Shown here: positions 25,233-32,985 of the stretch, in pieces | Numbering within the stretch: the first letter of the stretch is position 1 | Layout: every line of letters begins with the position of its first letter | Origin: Kingella oralis | GTDB taxonomy: Bacteria > Pseudomonadota > Gammaproteobacteria > Burkholderiales > Neisseriaceae | Length of the DNA stretch: 64,000 bases | Assembly: GCF_014054985.1 (NCBI RefSeq) | Contig: NZ_CP059569.1 | Span: 1,736,001-1,800,000, forward strand | Direction: 5' to 3' | Notes under the pieces: model-generated | Database searches by the model: none | What the model was told of the DNA's origin: nothing | What the model saw: the letters and a program-made list of their open reading frames with translations, nothing else | Position numbers and translations under genes: made by a program

Positions 25233-26288
25233 TTATTTTTCGCGGTGGATTTCCGATGTGGTGCGATAAAAATCCCATGCGCCGCCGGGGAAGCCTCGGC
25301 ACAGCCCGGTATCTTTTTCTTCGGCAAGCACAAATTCCGTGCCGTTCCATGCGTAGGTTTCGGTGGATACGCAATCGCCTAAGCCGCGCCCTTTCAAGCC
25401 CGCGTTGAGCAAGCCGTTTTGGTAGCCCTCACCCATATTGCCAAGCAAGCCGATATGTTTTTTCACCGTTTTGCCTTTGCCGTCGGTAAGGAAATAGTCA
25501 TCCATGCCTTGATACGCGCCGCGTCCGCAGAAAACGGATAACAGCGCGTTGTCTTTATCAATCGGATACAGCGCCATGTCTTCTTTTTCGTCATCCGCAC
25601 AGCCGTAGCTATCGCTTTGTAACTCTTTGGGCGAGGCGGCGTTGCGCGCGGCAAGCAGTTGCGCCAGCAGGTTTTTGTAGCCTTTGCTGCCGTATTTGAT
25701 GATAACGGGCTTGGCGGGCAACACGCTCGGCACGGTGATAACGGGCTTGGGCTGGGCGGCAAGCACGGTTTTTTGCTCGTTGCCGATATGGATAAACGCG
25801 CCGGGCGTGCCTTCGCGCTGTTGGAAAGTGTCCGCGTGCAGTAGGGTTACGTTTGCGCCTTCGTTGGACAGCATCCACGTTTCGTTTTGGTGTCGGAAGG
25901 TAACGCTTTGCCCGCGTTTTACGGCGGTGAGCAGGGCTTGGGTTTGGCTGCCGCTTAATTTGCCGTAACCCGAATTTTTATCCAAGACAACTTGCCCGTG
26001 CGCTTTGCCGTCAATCAACAATTCCGCATTGGGTAATTCTTTTTCGCTCATCAGATAAACTTCGCCCTCAATCGGCGTGTTTTCGCCTGCGGCGCGGGTA
26101 AACAGCACGCTCGCCGGCTTGTCGCTGCCTGATTCCGAGTAGCCTGCGATGCGGCAAGTGCCTGTGTTGTCGCATTGCATTTCCCAGTCTTTTTCAATTT
26201 GCCCCACGCCTTGGATGGGTGCGGCGTGCGGCGTTGCGGCGGCGGCAAAAGCGGCGGCGAGGATGCTCAAGCGGACGGCGTGTTTCAT
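25233..26288 (-). CDS. DUF1176-family exported protein
   Basis: The 351-residue product has a cleavable signal peptide (MKHAVRLSILAAAFAAAATP, cleavage after PHA). The body begins with IEKDWEMQCDNTGTCRIAGY, the typical opening of DUF1176 proteins, and ends with TYAWNGTEFVLAEEKDTGLC and RGFPGGAWDFYRT. The function is unknown, but the export signal and paired cysteines suggest a periplasmic protein with disulfides. ATG 26288 has AAAGGAATCATC upstream and opens a proper signal peptide. An in-frame ATG at 26336 does neither. It is a single gene. Confidence 0.78.
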   Translation of the reverse strand: MKHAVRLSILAAAFAAAATPHAAPIQGVGQIEKDWEMQCDNTGTCRIAGYSESGSDKPASVLFTRAAGENTPIEGEVYLMSEKELPNAELLIDGKAHGQVVLDKNSGYGKLSGSQTQALLTAVKRGQSVTFRHQNETWMLSNEGANVTLLHADTFQQREGTPGAFIHIGNEQKTVLAAQPKPVITVPSVLPAKPVIIKYGSKGYKNLLAQLLAARNAASPKELQSDSYGCADDEKEDMALYPIDKDNALLSVFCGRGAYQGMDDYFLTDGKGKTVKKHIGLLGNMGEGYQNGLLNAGLKGRGLGDCVSTETYAWNGTEFVLAEEKDTGLCRGFPGGAWDFYRTTSEIHREK

Positions 26289-26651
26289 GATGATTCCTTT
26301 CATAGTGAACAATCGGCTAAAACCCTGTATTCGCAATCATTATAGATATTTTGCGGCTTGTTGCGCCGATGTTTTCGCCATACGGACACATGGGGGGCAT
26401 TTTCAGGCTGCCTTTGCCCATTGCGGCAGCCTGCGCAGCATCATTTAAAACCCTTGCCCCGCCATAATGCCCGCTTGTTGCCGCCCACTTTGCCCGCCGA
26501 AGCAAAGCGCGTGGGCGCGGCTTGCTATAATGCGGTTTTCAGGCTGCCTCAAACCACCGCTCATCCAATCAGGCAGCCTGAAAACCAATAGAGGCAGCCT
26601 GCAAAGCGTAGCGGCGTTGCGAAGCGAAAACCCGTTCACAAAGGAAACCCC
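26289..26651. other. Divergent spacer before nadE
   Basis: It contains DUS and a degenerate family G tail (GCAGCCTGCAAAGCGTAGCG, 26594-26613). Promoters for both flanking genes must lie here, but none is clear by eye. Confidence 0.5.
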
Positions 26652-27443
26652 ATGCAAACGCAAAAAATCATCCAACACATCATCAACTGGCTGCGCGATT
26701 ATGCCGTGCAAGCCCGCGCCCAAGGCTTTGTGGTGGGCGTGTCGGGCGGCATTGATTCTGCCGTGGTCTCCACGCTCTGCGCGCAAACCGCGCTGCCCAC
26801 GCTGCTGCTCAATATGCCCATCCGCCAAAAGATTGACCAATTTGACCGCGCCGCCGAACACATCGCCGCACTGGTTGCCCAATATGCCAACGCACGCGGC
26901 GAAACCGTGGATTTAACGCCCACCTTTGAGCAATTTGAACGCACCGTGCTTACAGGCAGCCTGAAAAGCCCCAACCAAGATTTAGCCATGGCAAACACCC
27001 GCTCGCGCCTGCGCATGACCGCGCTGTATTACTACGGGCAAATCAACGGTCTGCTGGTGGCGGGCACGGGCAACAAAGTGGAAGACTTCGGCGTGGGCTT
27101 TTTCACCAAATACGGCGACGGCGGCGTGGACATCAGCCCGATTGCCGATCTGCTCAAAACGCAAGTGTATGCAATCGCCAAAGAACTGGGCATCGCCCAA
27201 TCCATCCAAACCGCCGCGCCCACCGACGGGCTGTGGGATGGCGAGCGCACCGACGAGCAACAAATGGGCGCAAGCTATCCCGAGCTGGAACGCGCGATGG
27301 CGCAATTTGAACGCGGCATCACGCGCGACGCGCTATCAGGACGCGAGCAAGAAGTGTTTGACATCTTTGTGAAACTCAACCGCGCCACCCAACACAAAAT
27401 CCAACCCATCCCCGTTTGCACCATCCCCAAAGAATATTTATGA
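26652..27443 (+). CDS. nadE: NH3-dependent NAD+ synthetase
   Basis: The product amidates nicotinic acid adenine dinucleotide to NAD+ using ammonia. The 263-residue protein has the PP-loop VVGVSGGIDSAVV (near residue 31), NTRSRLRMTALYYYGQ, the KVEDFGVGFFTKYGDGGVDI substrate loop, and APTDGLWDGERTDE. No glutaminase domain is present. ATG 26652 has AAAGGAAACCCC upstream. Its stop overlaps the start of the HAD gene (ATGA), so the two are coupled. A DUS inside encodes LTGSLKSP. nadD, the preceding enzyme of the pathway, lies at 38.7 kb. Confidence 0.95.
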   Translation: MQTQKIIQHIINWLRDYAVQARAQGFVVGVSGGIDSAVVSTLCAQTALPTLLLNMPIRQKIDQFDRAAEHIAALVAQYANARGETVDLTPTFEQFERTVLTGSLKSPNQDLAMANTRSRLRMTALYYYGQINGLLVAGTGNKVEDFGVGFFTKYGDGGVDISPIADLLKTQVYAIAKELGIAQSIQTAAPTDGLWDGERTDEQQMGASYPELERAMAQFERGITRDALSGREQEVFDIFVKLNRATQHKIQPIPVCTIPKEYL

Positions 27444-28243
27444 AACCCCAGCCCAAAATCATCTTTTTTGACATCGACGAAACGCTGTACATCAACCGCG
27501 GCAAAAAAACCGTCCCCGAAAGCGCCAAAACTGCGCTCAAACTGTTGAAGCAAAAAGGCATCATCACCGCCATCGCCACAGGGCGCACCATTCCCTCCAT
27601 GCCGCCCAAAATCGTGGAACTGATTGCAGAATGCGGCATCGACATGATTGTCTCGCTCAACGGGCAATATGTGGAATACCAAGGCAAAGCCCTTGCCAAG
27701 TTCCCGCTGGATAACGCCCTGCTCACCCGGTTTTCAGGCTGCCTCAAAGTGCGCGGCATCGCCCACATGCTTGCCACGCGCGAAGGCTTGTTTGCCATTG
27801 CGGAAAACCGCTATCTGCAAGAGGCGCTCGGCTCGCTGGGCATCAGCTACCAATCCGACCCCGCCGCCTGCGGCAAATACGACACCTACCAACTGCTCGG
27901 CTTTTACCCCGCCGAACAAGATGCCGAAATCGCCCCGCTGCTGCCGCCCTCGCTGCAAATCATCCGCTGGCATCCCAGCGGCGTGGACATGCTGGACAAA
28001 GCCGGCTCAAAAGCGCGCGGCATCGCCGCCGCGTTGGACAAATTGGGCATCAGCATCGCCGACAGCATGGCGTTTGGCGACGGGCCGAACGATTTGGAAA
28101 TGATTGCCGGCGTGGGCTTCGGCGTGGCGATGGGCAACGCCGTGCCCGAGTTGAAAGCCGTTGCCGATTACGTTTGCCCCGCCATCGACGAAGACGGCAT
28201 TTATCGCGGCTTGGTGGATTTGGGCGTGATTGAAGCAGCATAG
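27440..28243 (+). CDS. HAD-superfamily Cof-type phosphatase
   Basis: The 267-residue cytoplasmic hydrolase has the DxDxT nucleophile motif (FFDIDETLYIN, Asp11/Asp13 region), an insertion cap, and the late motif GDGPNDLEMIAGVGFGVAMGNA. The family dephosphorylates sugar phosphates, pyridoxal phosphate or nucleotides; the substrate here is not evident. The start overlaps the nadE stop by four bases (ATGA), so co-translation is likely. A frame extension to 27416 lies inside nadE and is rejected. A DUS in frame gives RFSGCLKVRG. Confidence 0.85.
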   Translation: MKPQPKIIFFDIDETLYINRGKKTVPESAKTALKLLKQKGIITAIATGRTIPSMPPKIVELIAECGIDMIVSLNGQYVEYQGKALAKFPLDNALLTRFSGCLKVRGIAHMLATREGLFAIAENRYLQEALGSLGISYQSDPAACGKYDTYQLLGFYPAEQDAEIAPLLPPSLQIIRWHPSGVDMLDKAGSKARGIAAALDKLGISIADSMAFGDGPNDLEMIAGVGFGVAMGNAVPELKAVADYVCPAIDEDGIYRGLVDLGVIEAA

Positions 28244-28305
28244 CGGCAGCAAGAACATAGTTTCAGGCTGCCTATGCGTAACGCCCTGAGGCAGCCTGAA
28301 ACCGG

Positions 28306-28382
28306 AATGGAGCGGCGACGGCTCGTCGCCAAATGCTGATAAGATAAGGCTGAAACCAAGTCGGCGAGCCGCCGACGCTCCA
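28306..28382. repeat. REPIN-like double-hairpin repeat, copy A3 (inverted)
   Basis: It reads AATGGAGCGGCGACGGCTCG, then TCGCC, a 29-base centre, and TCGGCGAGCCGCCGACGCTC before CA. It is the reverse orientation of A1 and A2. A DUS is adjacent on the left. Confidence 0.7.
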
Positions 28383-28509
28383 CCGCTCGCAGGTTGGACA
28401 AAGTTTTCAGGCTGCCCAAACACCCGAATTAAATCTTTTAATCAAAATCAACCGCAATCTGAAATACAATAGCGAAACTTTATTATCCGAATCCCGAAAG
28501 GAACGCATC

Positions 28510-29916
28510 ATGAAACAAATCCAAGCAGACGTTGTAGTGATTGGCGGCGGCACGGCAGGCATGGGCGCATACCGCAATGCCCTGTTGCACACGCCCAATG
28601 TTTATCTGATTGAAGGCAACGTATTCGGCACCACCTGCGCGCGCGTGGGCTGCATGCCCTCCAAGCTGATGATTGCCGCCGCCGAAGCGCGGCACCACGC
28701 GCTGCACACCGACCCGTTCGGCGTGCATTTGGACAAATCGTCCGTGCGCGTGGACGGCGCGGAAGTGATGAACCGCGTGAAATCCGAGCGCGACCGTTTC
28801 GTCGGCTTTGTGGTGGAGGACGTGATGGCGTGGGACGAAAGCAAACGCATCATGGGACACGCCAAATTTATCGACGAACACACCGTCCAAGTGGACGACC
28901 ACACACAAATCCGCGCCGACCGCATCGTTATCGCCACCGGTTCGCGCCCCGTGGTGTTCCCGCAATGGCAGTCCTTGGGCGACAAACTGATTGTGAACGA
29001 CGACGTGTTCTCGTGGGACACGCTGCCTGAAAGCGTTGCCGTGTTCGGGCCGGGCGTGATTGGCTTGGAGCTGGGGCAGGCGCTGAACCGCTTGGGCGTG
29101 CGCGTGGAAATCTTCGGCTTGGGCGGCTTGCTCGGCGGCATTTCCGACCCCGTGGTGCTGCAAGAAGCCGTTGAAATTTTTGGCGCGGAGATGACGCTGC
29201 ATCTGGATGCCCAAACCGAAACGCAATTAACCGCCGAGGGCAAAGTGCAGGTGCGCTGGACGCAAGAGGGCGAGCGCGGCACGTTCACGGCGGATTATCT
29301 GCTGGCGGCAACAGGCCGCCGCCCGAATGTGGACAATTTGGGCTTGGAAAACCTGCCCATTGAGCTGGACGCGCGCGGCGTGCCCGTTGCCGACCCGCAC
29401 ACCATGCAAACCAGCATCCCGCATATTTTCATCGCGGGCGATGCGTCCAACCAACTGCCGCTGCTGCACGAAGCCGCCGACCAAGGCAAAATCGCGGGCG
29501 ACAACGCGGGACGTTTCCCCAACGTGCAAGCAGGCTTGCGCCGCAGCCTGCTGGGCGTGGTGTTCACCCATCCGCAAATCGCAACGGTGGGCGCGCGTTT
29601 TGCCACGTTGCAAGCGCAGTATGGCGAGCGTTTTGAGCGCGATGTGGTTATCGGGCAAGTGTCGTTCCGCAACCAAGGGCGCAGCCGCGTGATGCTGGTG
29701 AACAAAGGGGTGTTGCGCGTGTATGCCGACAAGGCGACGGGGCGGCTGCTGGGCGCGGAAGCGATTGGACCTGCGGTGGAACACTTGGCGCACCTGCTGG
29801 CTTGGGCGCATCAAATGCACATGACCATCCCGCAAATGCTGGAAATGCCGTTCTATCATCCCGTGATTGAAGAGGGTTTGCGCACGGCGTTGCGCGATGC
29901 GGCGGCGAAGCTGTAA
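28510..29916 (+). CDS. Dihydrolipoamide dehydrogenase-type flavoprotein
   Basis: The 468-residue FAD/NAD disulfide oxidoreductase has an N-terminal FAD fold (VVVIGGGTAGMGAYRNA), redox-active cysteines in GTTCARVGCMPSKL (about residues 42 and 47), and an NAD-binding segment (VAVFGPGVIGLELGQAL). It also has FIAGDAS for FAD binding and a C-terminal dimer domain with YHPVIEEGLR, where His and Glu form the acid-base pair. It diverges from classical E3 subunits (no HAHPT(L/M)SE). No 2-oxoacid dehydrogenase genes are nearby, so it may be a stand-alone reductase. The start has CGAAAGGAACGC upstream. Confidence 0.85.
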   Translation: MKQIQADVVVIGGGTAGMGAYRNALLHTPNVYLIEGNVFGTTCARVGCMPSKLMIAAAEARHHALHTDPFGVHLDKSSVRVDGAEVMNRVKSERDRFVGFVVEDVMAWDESKRIMGHAKFIDEHTVQVDDHTQIRADRIVIATGSRPVVFPQWQSLGDKLIVNDDVFSWDTLPESVAVFGPGVIGLELGQALNRLGVRVEIFGLGGLLGGISDPVVLQEAVEIFGAEMTLHLDAQTETQLTAEGKVQVRWTQEGERGTFTADYLLAATGRRPNVDNLGLENLPIELDARGVPVADPHTMQTSIPHIFIAGDASNQLPLLHEAADQGKIAGDNAGRFPNVQAGLRRSLLGVVFTHPQIATVGARFATLQAQYGERFERDVVIGQVSFRNQGRSRVMLVNKGVLRVYADKATGRLLGAEAIGPAVEHLAHLLAWAHQMHMTIPQMLEMPFYHPVIEEGLRTALRDAAAKL

Positions 29917-30286
29917 CACGCCGCACCCAACCACTGAGGCAGCCTGAAACGCGCGGCGGAACGGAGAAACCGAACCGGCAAACCGTTTTCAGGCTGCCCT
30001 TTTTCGCGGGCAACAGCGGGCGGTTATCAACATGCAACGCAAAGGCAGCCTGAAACCTTTACCTCCCAAAGGCAGCCTGAAAAACCAAACCGTTTGGTGT
30101 GCCGTTCATCGCGCCAAACGGTTTTTTGCCGGGCAGGCGGGTTTCAGTTTCGCAACACCGCATCGCGGACTGAACCCTTTGTCCAATCCAAAGGCAGCCT
30201 GAAACGCCCCCTTATCCGCCCAAAACCTGCCATTGTTGGTATGATTGCGTTTACACAATCCTAACCTAACCCATTAGAGTTTTAAC
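29917..30286. other. Spacer with DUS and an AAACCGTTTGG hairpin
   Basis: The 370 bases contain five or more DUS and the hairpin at 30087-30127 (AAACCGTTTGG / CCAAACGGTTTTTT), which could terminate the upstream transcript. No gene is seen. Confidence 0.6.
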
Positions 30287-31856
30287 ATGAAACCCAACTG
30301 GCTACTGATTACCCAAAACGACGACCACAGCTATCTCGACCATTTTGCCCCAACCCTGCAAGAACACCCCGCCGATGTGGGCGTGGCGTAGGGCAGCCCT
30401 GACACGGTTCACTATCTGCCCAACCTCGCCGACGCCCATTACGACACCGTGCTGGTTGCGCATGCCGTGCTGCAAAACGCCCCCGTGGAAGCCTATGCCC
30501 ACTGGCTGCGCGTGCTCAAACCCGAAGGCAGCCTGTGCCTGCGATGCAACAGTTTTGACGCAATCAAATCCGCGCTGGTGCAACTGAACACCGTCATCGC
30601 CGACATCCGCACGCTCGATAACCATTCGTTTGTGCTGGTGAAAAAACCCTATGACGCGGGCGACCCCAGCTTTTTGCTCACCTTGGGCGCGGAAAAAGAA
30701 GCCCGGCAAGCCGGACGAAGCGATTGAGCTATACCGCCAAGCCGCGCTGTGGCACGCCGCCAACGAGCAAACCTACTACCGCCAATTCATGCTCTACCAA
30801 CGGCTAGGCTGGCACGCGCCGGCAGAAAAAGCCGCGCAACAGTTTTACCTGTGCCGGCAAACGCCCGCGCTCAAATTCCAGCAAGCCCAGCTTGTTTTGC
30901 AAATGCAAGACTACCCGCGCGGTTTCCGCCAGCGCGAAAAAGCGGTAGCAAACGTGGCGCTGTATCATCGCAGCCCTTTCCCGCCCGAAGGCGACGACAT
31001 TTTGGCAAAACGCTGGCAACGCCAATCGCCCAAAGGCAAGACTTTTGTGATTTGGAGCGAGCTGGGGCTGAGCGACGAAATCATGTTTGCCCAACTGGCG
31101 CATCTGTTCAAACGCCAGCTGGGCGTGGCGAAACTGATTGTGCTGGCGCACGCCGATGCCGCCGCCCTGCTCCAAACCCATCCCGATATCGACGAAGCGT
31201 TTGACGTGGCAACATGGCACGAGCATTTAACCGAATTTGATTTTTGGAAATTTCCCTACGCGCTGCTCACGCGGTTTGACCGCCCGTTTGAAACGCTGCC
31301 CAAACGCCATCCCTATCTGTTTGCCGAGAAAGCGCAAAAACGCCGTTTCATCGGCGTGTTCCCGCTGAACCGCAGCCGCGCGCGCATCGGCTTGGCGTGG
31401 CGCAACGCCGACATCCCCGAGGACGACATCCGCTCCGTATACGATGTGCAAGACTTGGACGCGCTGGTTGCCGCCGCGCCCGACGCGCATTGGGTGTGCC
31501 TGCAACAAAACCTCACCGCCGCAGAAAAACAATGGCTGGAAAAACACCGCATCGCGCAGTTTTCCGATGAAATCGGCGGCTTGGCGGATTTGGCGGGCTT
31601 GATGGCGCATTTGGATTTCGTGGTCAGCACCGATACGCCCGTTATCCATTTGGCGGGGGCGATGGGCATTGAGGGCGCGGTGATGCTGTCTGCGCCTGCT
31701 TACGCCTGGAACTGGGGGATAGTGGGCAGCAAACGCAATATGTGGTATCCCACCGTGGAAAATTGGCACGCGCCCCACCCGCTGGCAAGCTGGCGCGAAA
31801 TCATCAGCGAGGCGGCGCAACACCTGCACGCGCATCTGCACAACCGAACGTTTTAA
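30287..31856 (+). pseudogene. Broken methyltransferase-like / TPR / GT9-like protein gene
   Basis: ATG 30287 opens a frame that hits TAG at 30389 after 34 codons. The same frame then continues with coding character (HYLPNLADAHYDTVLVAHAV, WLRVLKPEGSLCLRC, like a class I methyltransferase end) up to about 30700. There the coding phase shifts (EKEAR... to KPDEAIELYRQAALWH). From there to 31856 runs a TPR-like segment and a C-terminal domain with RIGLAWRN, LADLAGLMAHLDFVVSTDTP and IHLAGAMG, as in TPR proteins with a GT9-like end. About 520 codons would be intact. One nonsense codon and one frameshift make it inactive as read. The last 400 codons might still be translated from an internal start. 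Confidence 0.75.
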
Positions 31857-31868
31857 GGCAAACACACG

Positions 31869-32435
31869 ATGACCATCCAATCTATTCCTTTACCCAAAGC
31901 CTTTCGCCTGCTCAACCACGGGCCCGTTTTGCTGGTTTCAGGCTGCCACAACGGCACGGACAACGCGATGGCGGCGGCTTGGGGCTGTCCGCTGGATTAC
32001 AACCCCTGCCGCTTAACGGTGGTGCTGGACAAATTGGCGTTTACGCGCAATCTGATTGAGCAAAGCGGGCGTTTTGCCGTGCAGATTCCCGTGCAGGCGC
32101 AGGCAGAACTGGTGCTGGCCATGGGGCGCAGCAGCCGCAACGCCAATCCGCGCAAAATGGATAATGTGCCGCTGTTTCGCCAAGCGGGGTTTGATGTGCC
32201 GCTGGTGGCGGGCTGTGCGGCGTGGCTGGCGTGCCGCGTGTTACCCGAGCCGCACAATCAGCAGGCGTATGATTTGTTTATCGGCGAAGTGGAAGCGGCG
32301 TGGGCAGACGATGCGGTGTTCCGCGACGGGCATTGGCGGTTTGACGAGGCGGGCGACGATTGGCGCACGCTGCATTATGTGTCGGGCGGGCAGTTTTACG
32401 CGATTGGGCGGGGGCTGGATTTGGGGGAGCGGTAA
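31869..32435 (+). CDS. Flavin-reductase-like domain protein
   Basis: The 188-residue protein has the FMN-binding split-barrel pattern: NHGPVLLVSGCHNGTDNAMAAAWG at the N terminus, LDKLAFTRNLIEQSGRFAVQIP, then CAAWLACRV. Family members bind FMN and reduce flavin or an unknown substrate. It begins 12 bases after the broken gene upstream and probably shared its transcript. A partial DUS encodes VSGCHNG. No standard gene name applies. Confidence 0.78.
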   Translation: MTIQSIPLPKAFRLLNHGPVLLVSGCHNGTDNAMAAAWGCPLDYNPCRLTVVLDKLAFTRNLIEQSGRFAVQIPVQAQAELVLAMGRSSRNANPRKMDNVPLFRQAGFDVPLVAGCAAWLACRVLPEPHNQQAYDLFIGEVEAAWADDAVFRDGHWRFDEAGDDWRTLHYVSGGQFYAIGRGLDLGER

Positions 32436-32443
32436 GACACAAC

Positions 32444-32489
32444 AAAGGCAGCCTGAAAACGGGTTTTTCCATTTTCAGGCTGCCTTTTT
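32444..32489 (+). terminator. Inverted DUS pair after the flavin-reductase-like gene
   Basis: AAAGGCAGCCTGAAAACGGG and ATTTTCAGGCTGCCTTTTTG form a strong stem ending in T5, a good intrinsic terminator between convergent genes. Confidence 0.75.
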
Positions 32490-32514
32490 GTCTTCATATC
32501 AAGCTGGGCGGCAA

Positions 32515-32916
32515 TCACCAAAACGGCGCAGGCAGTTTGCGCGCGCAAAAATGCGCCGCCGCCGATTGGAAACAGGTATAACGCGCCCGCTTGGCGTTGC
32601 CGGTTTGCTTAAACGCGCCGTTGCGATGGTACACCGCCAGCGGCGCATCGCCGTGCCGGTAACGCCACGTTTGCGTATCGGCTTGGTATTCGGCGGTAAA
32701 GTCATACTGCTTTTGCCCGATTTGATAGCTCGCCGATTGCACATCGGGCAGATTGGGGCGCGGCGCGGAAGACACCACTTGCACGCGGCAGCGTTACGCT
32801 TTTTCAGGCTGCCCGTTGGCGCGCACCAAGCGGCATTGCGTGTCTTTCAGCTGCGGAATGTCGGCGTGTGCCGACAATGCCGACAGCGCGGCGCCGATGA
32901 GTAAAATTTTCTTCAT
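32515..32916 (-). pseudogene. Small secreted protein gene with an in-frame stop
   Basis: From ATG 32916 a signal peptide (MKKILLIGAALSALSAHA) leads into DIPQLKDTQCRLVRANGQPEKA, then TAA at 32796-32794 (codon 41). The same frame continues without further stops for 92 codons (RCRVQVVSSAPRPNLPDVQ ... YDFTAEYQADTQTWRYRHGD). One nonsense codon therefore splits an otherwise intact gene of 133 codons. The stop lies immediately after a DUS (GGGCAGCCTGAAAA). I do not recognise the family. A 40-residue product is possible but unlikely to be functional. Confidence 0.65.
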
Positions 32917-32944
32917 AGCCTTCTTTCAAAAATATTCGTTATAG

Positions 32945-32980
32945 AAAAGGCAGCCTGAAATCCATTTTCAGGCTGCCTTT
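32945..32980 (-). terminator. Inverted DUS pair after infB
   Basis: On the minus strand AAAGGCAGCCTGAAAATGG pairs with TTTCAGGCTGCCTTTT just after the infB stop. This probably ends the rimP-nusA-infB operon. Confidence 0.65.
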
Positions 32981-32985
32981 GGCGT

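Noticed and set aside
30449..30727. Separate 92-codon gene inside the 30.3-kb region
   Set aside because: It is in phase with the frame opened at 30287 and reads as its continuation after the TAG stop, so it is part of the pseudogene.
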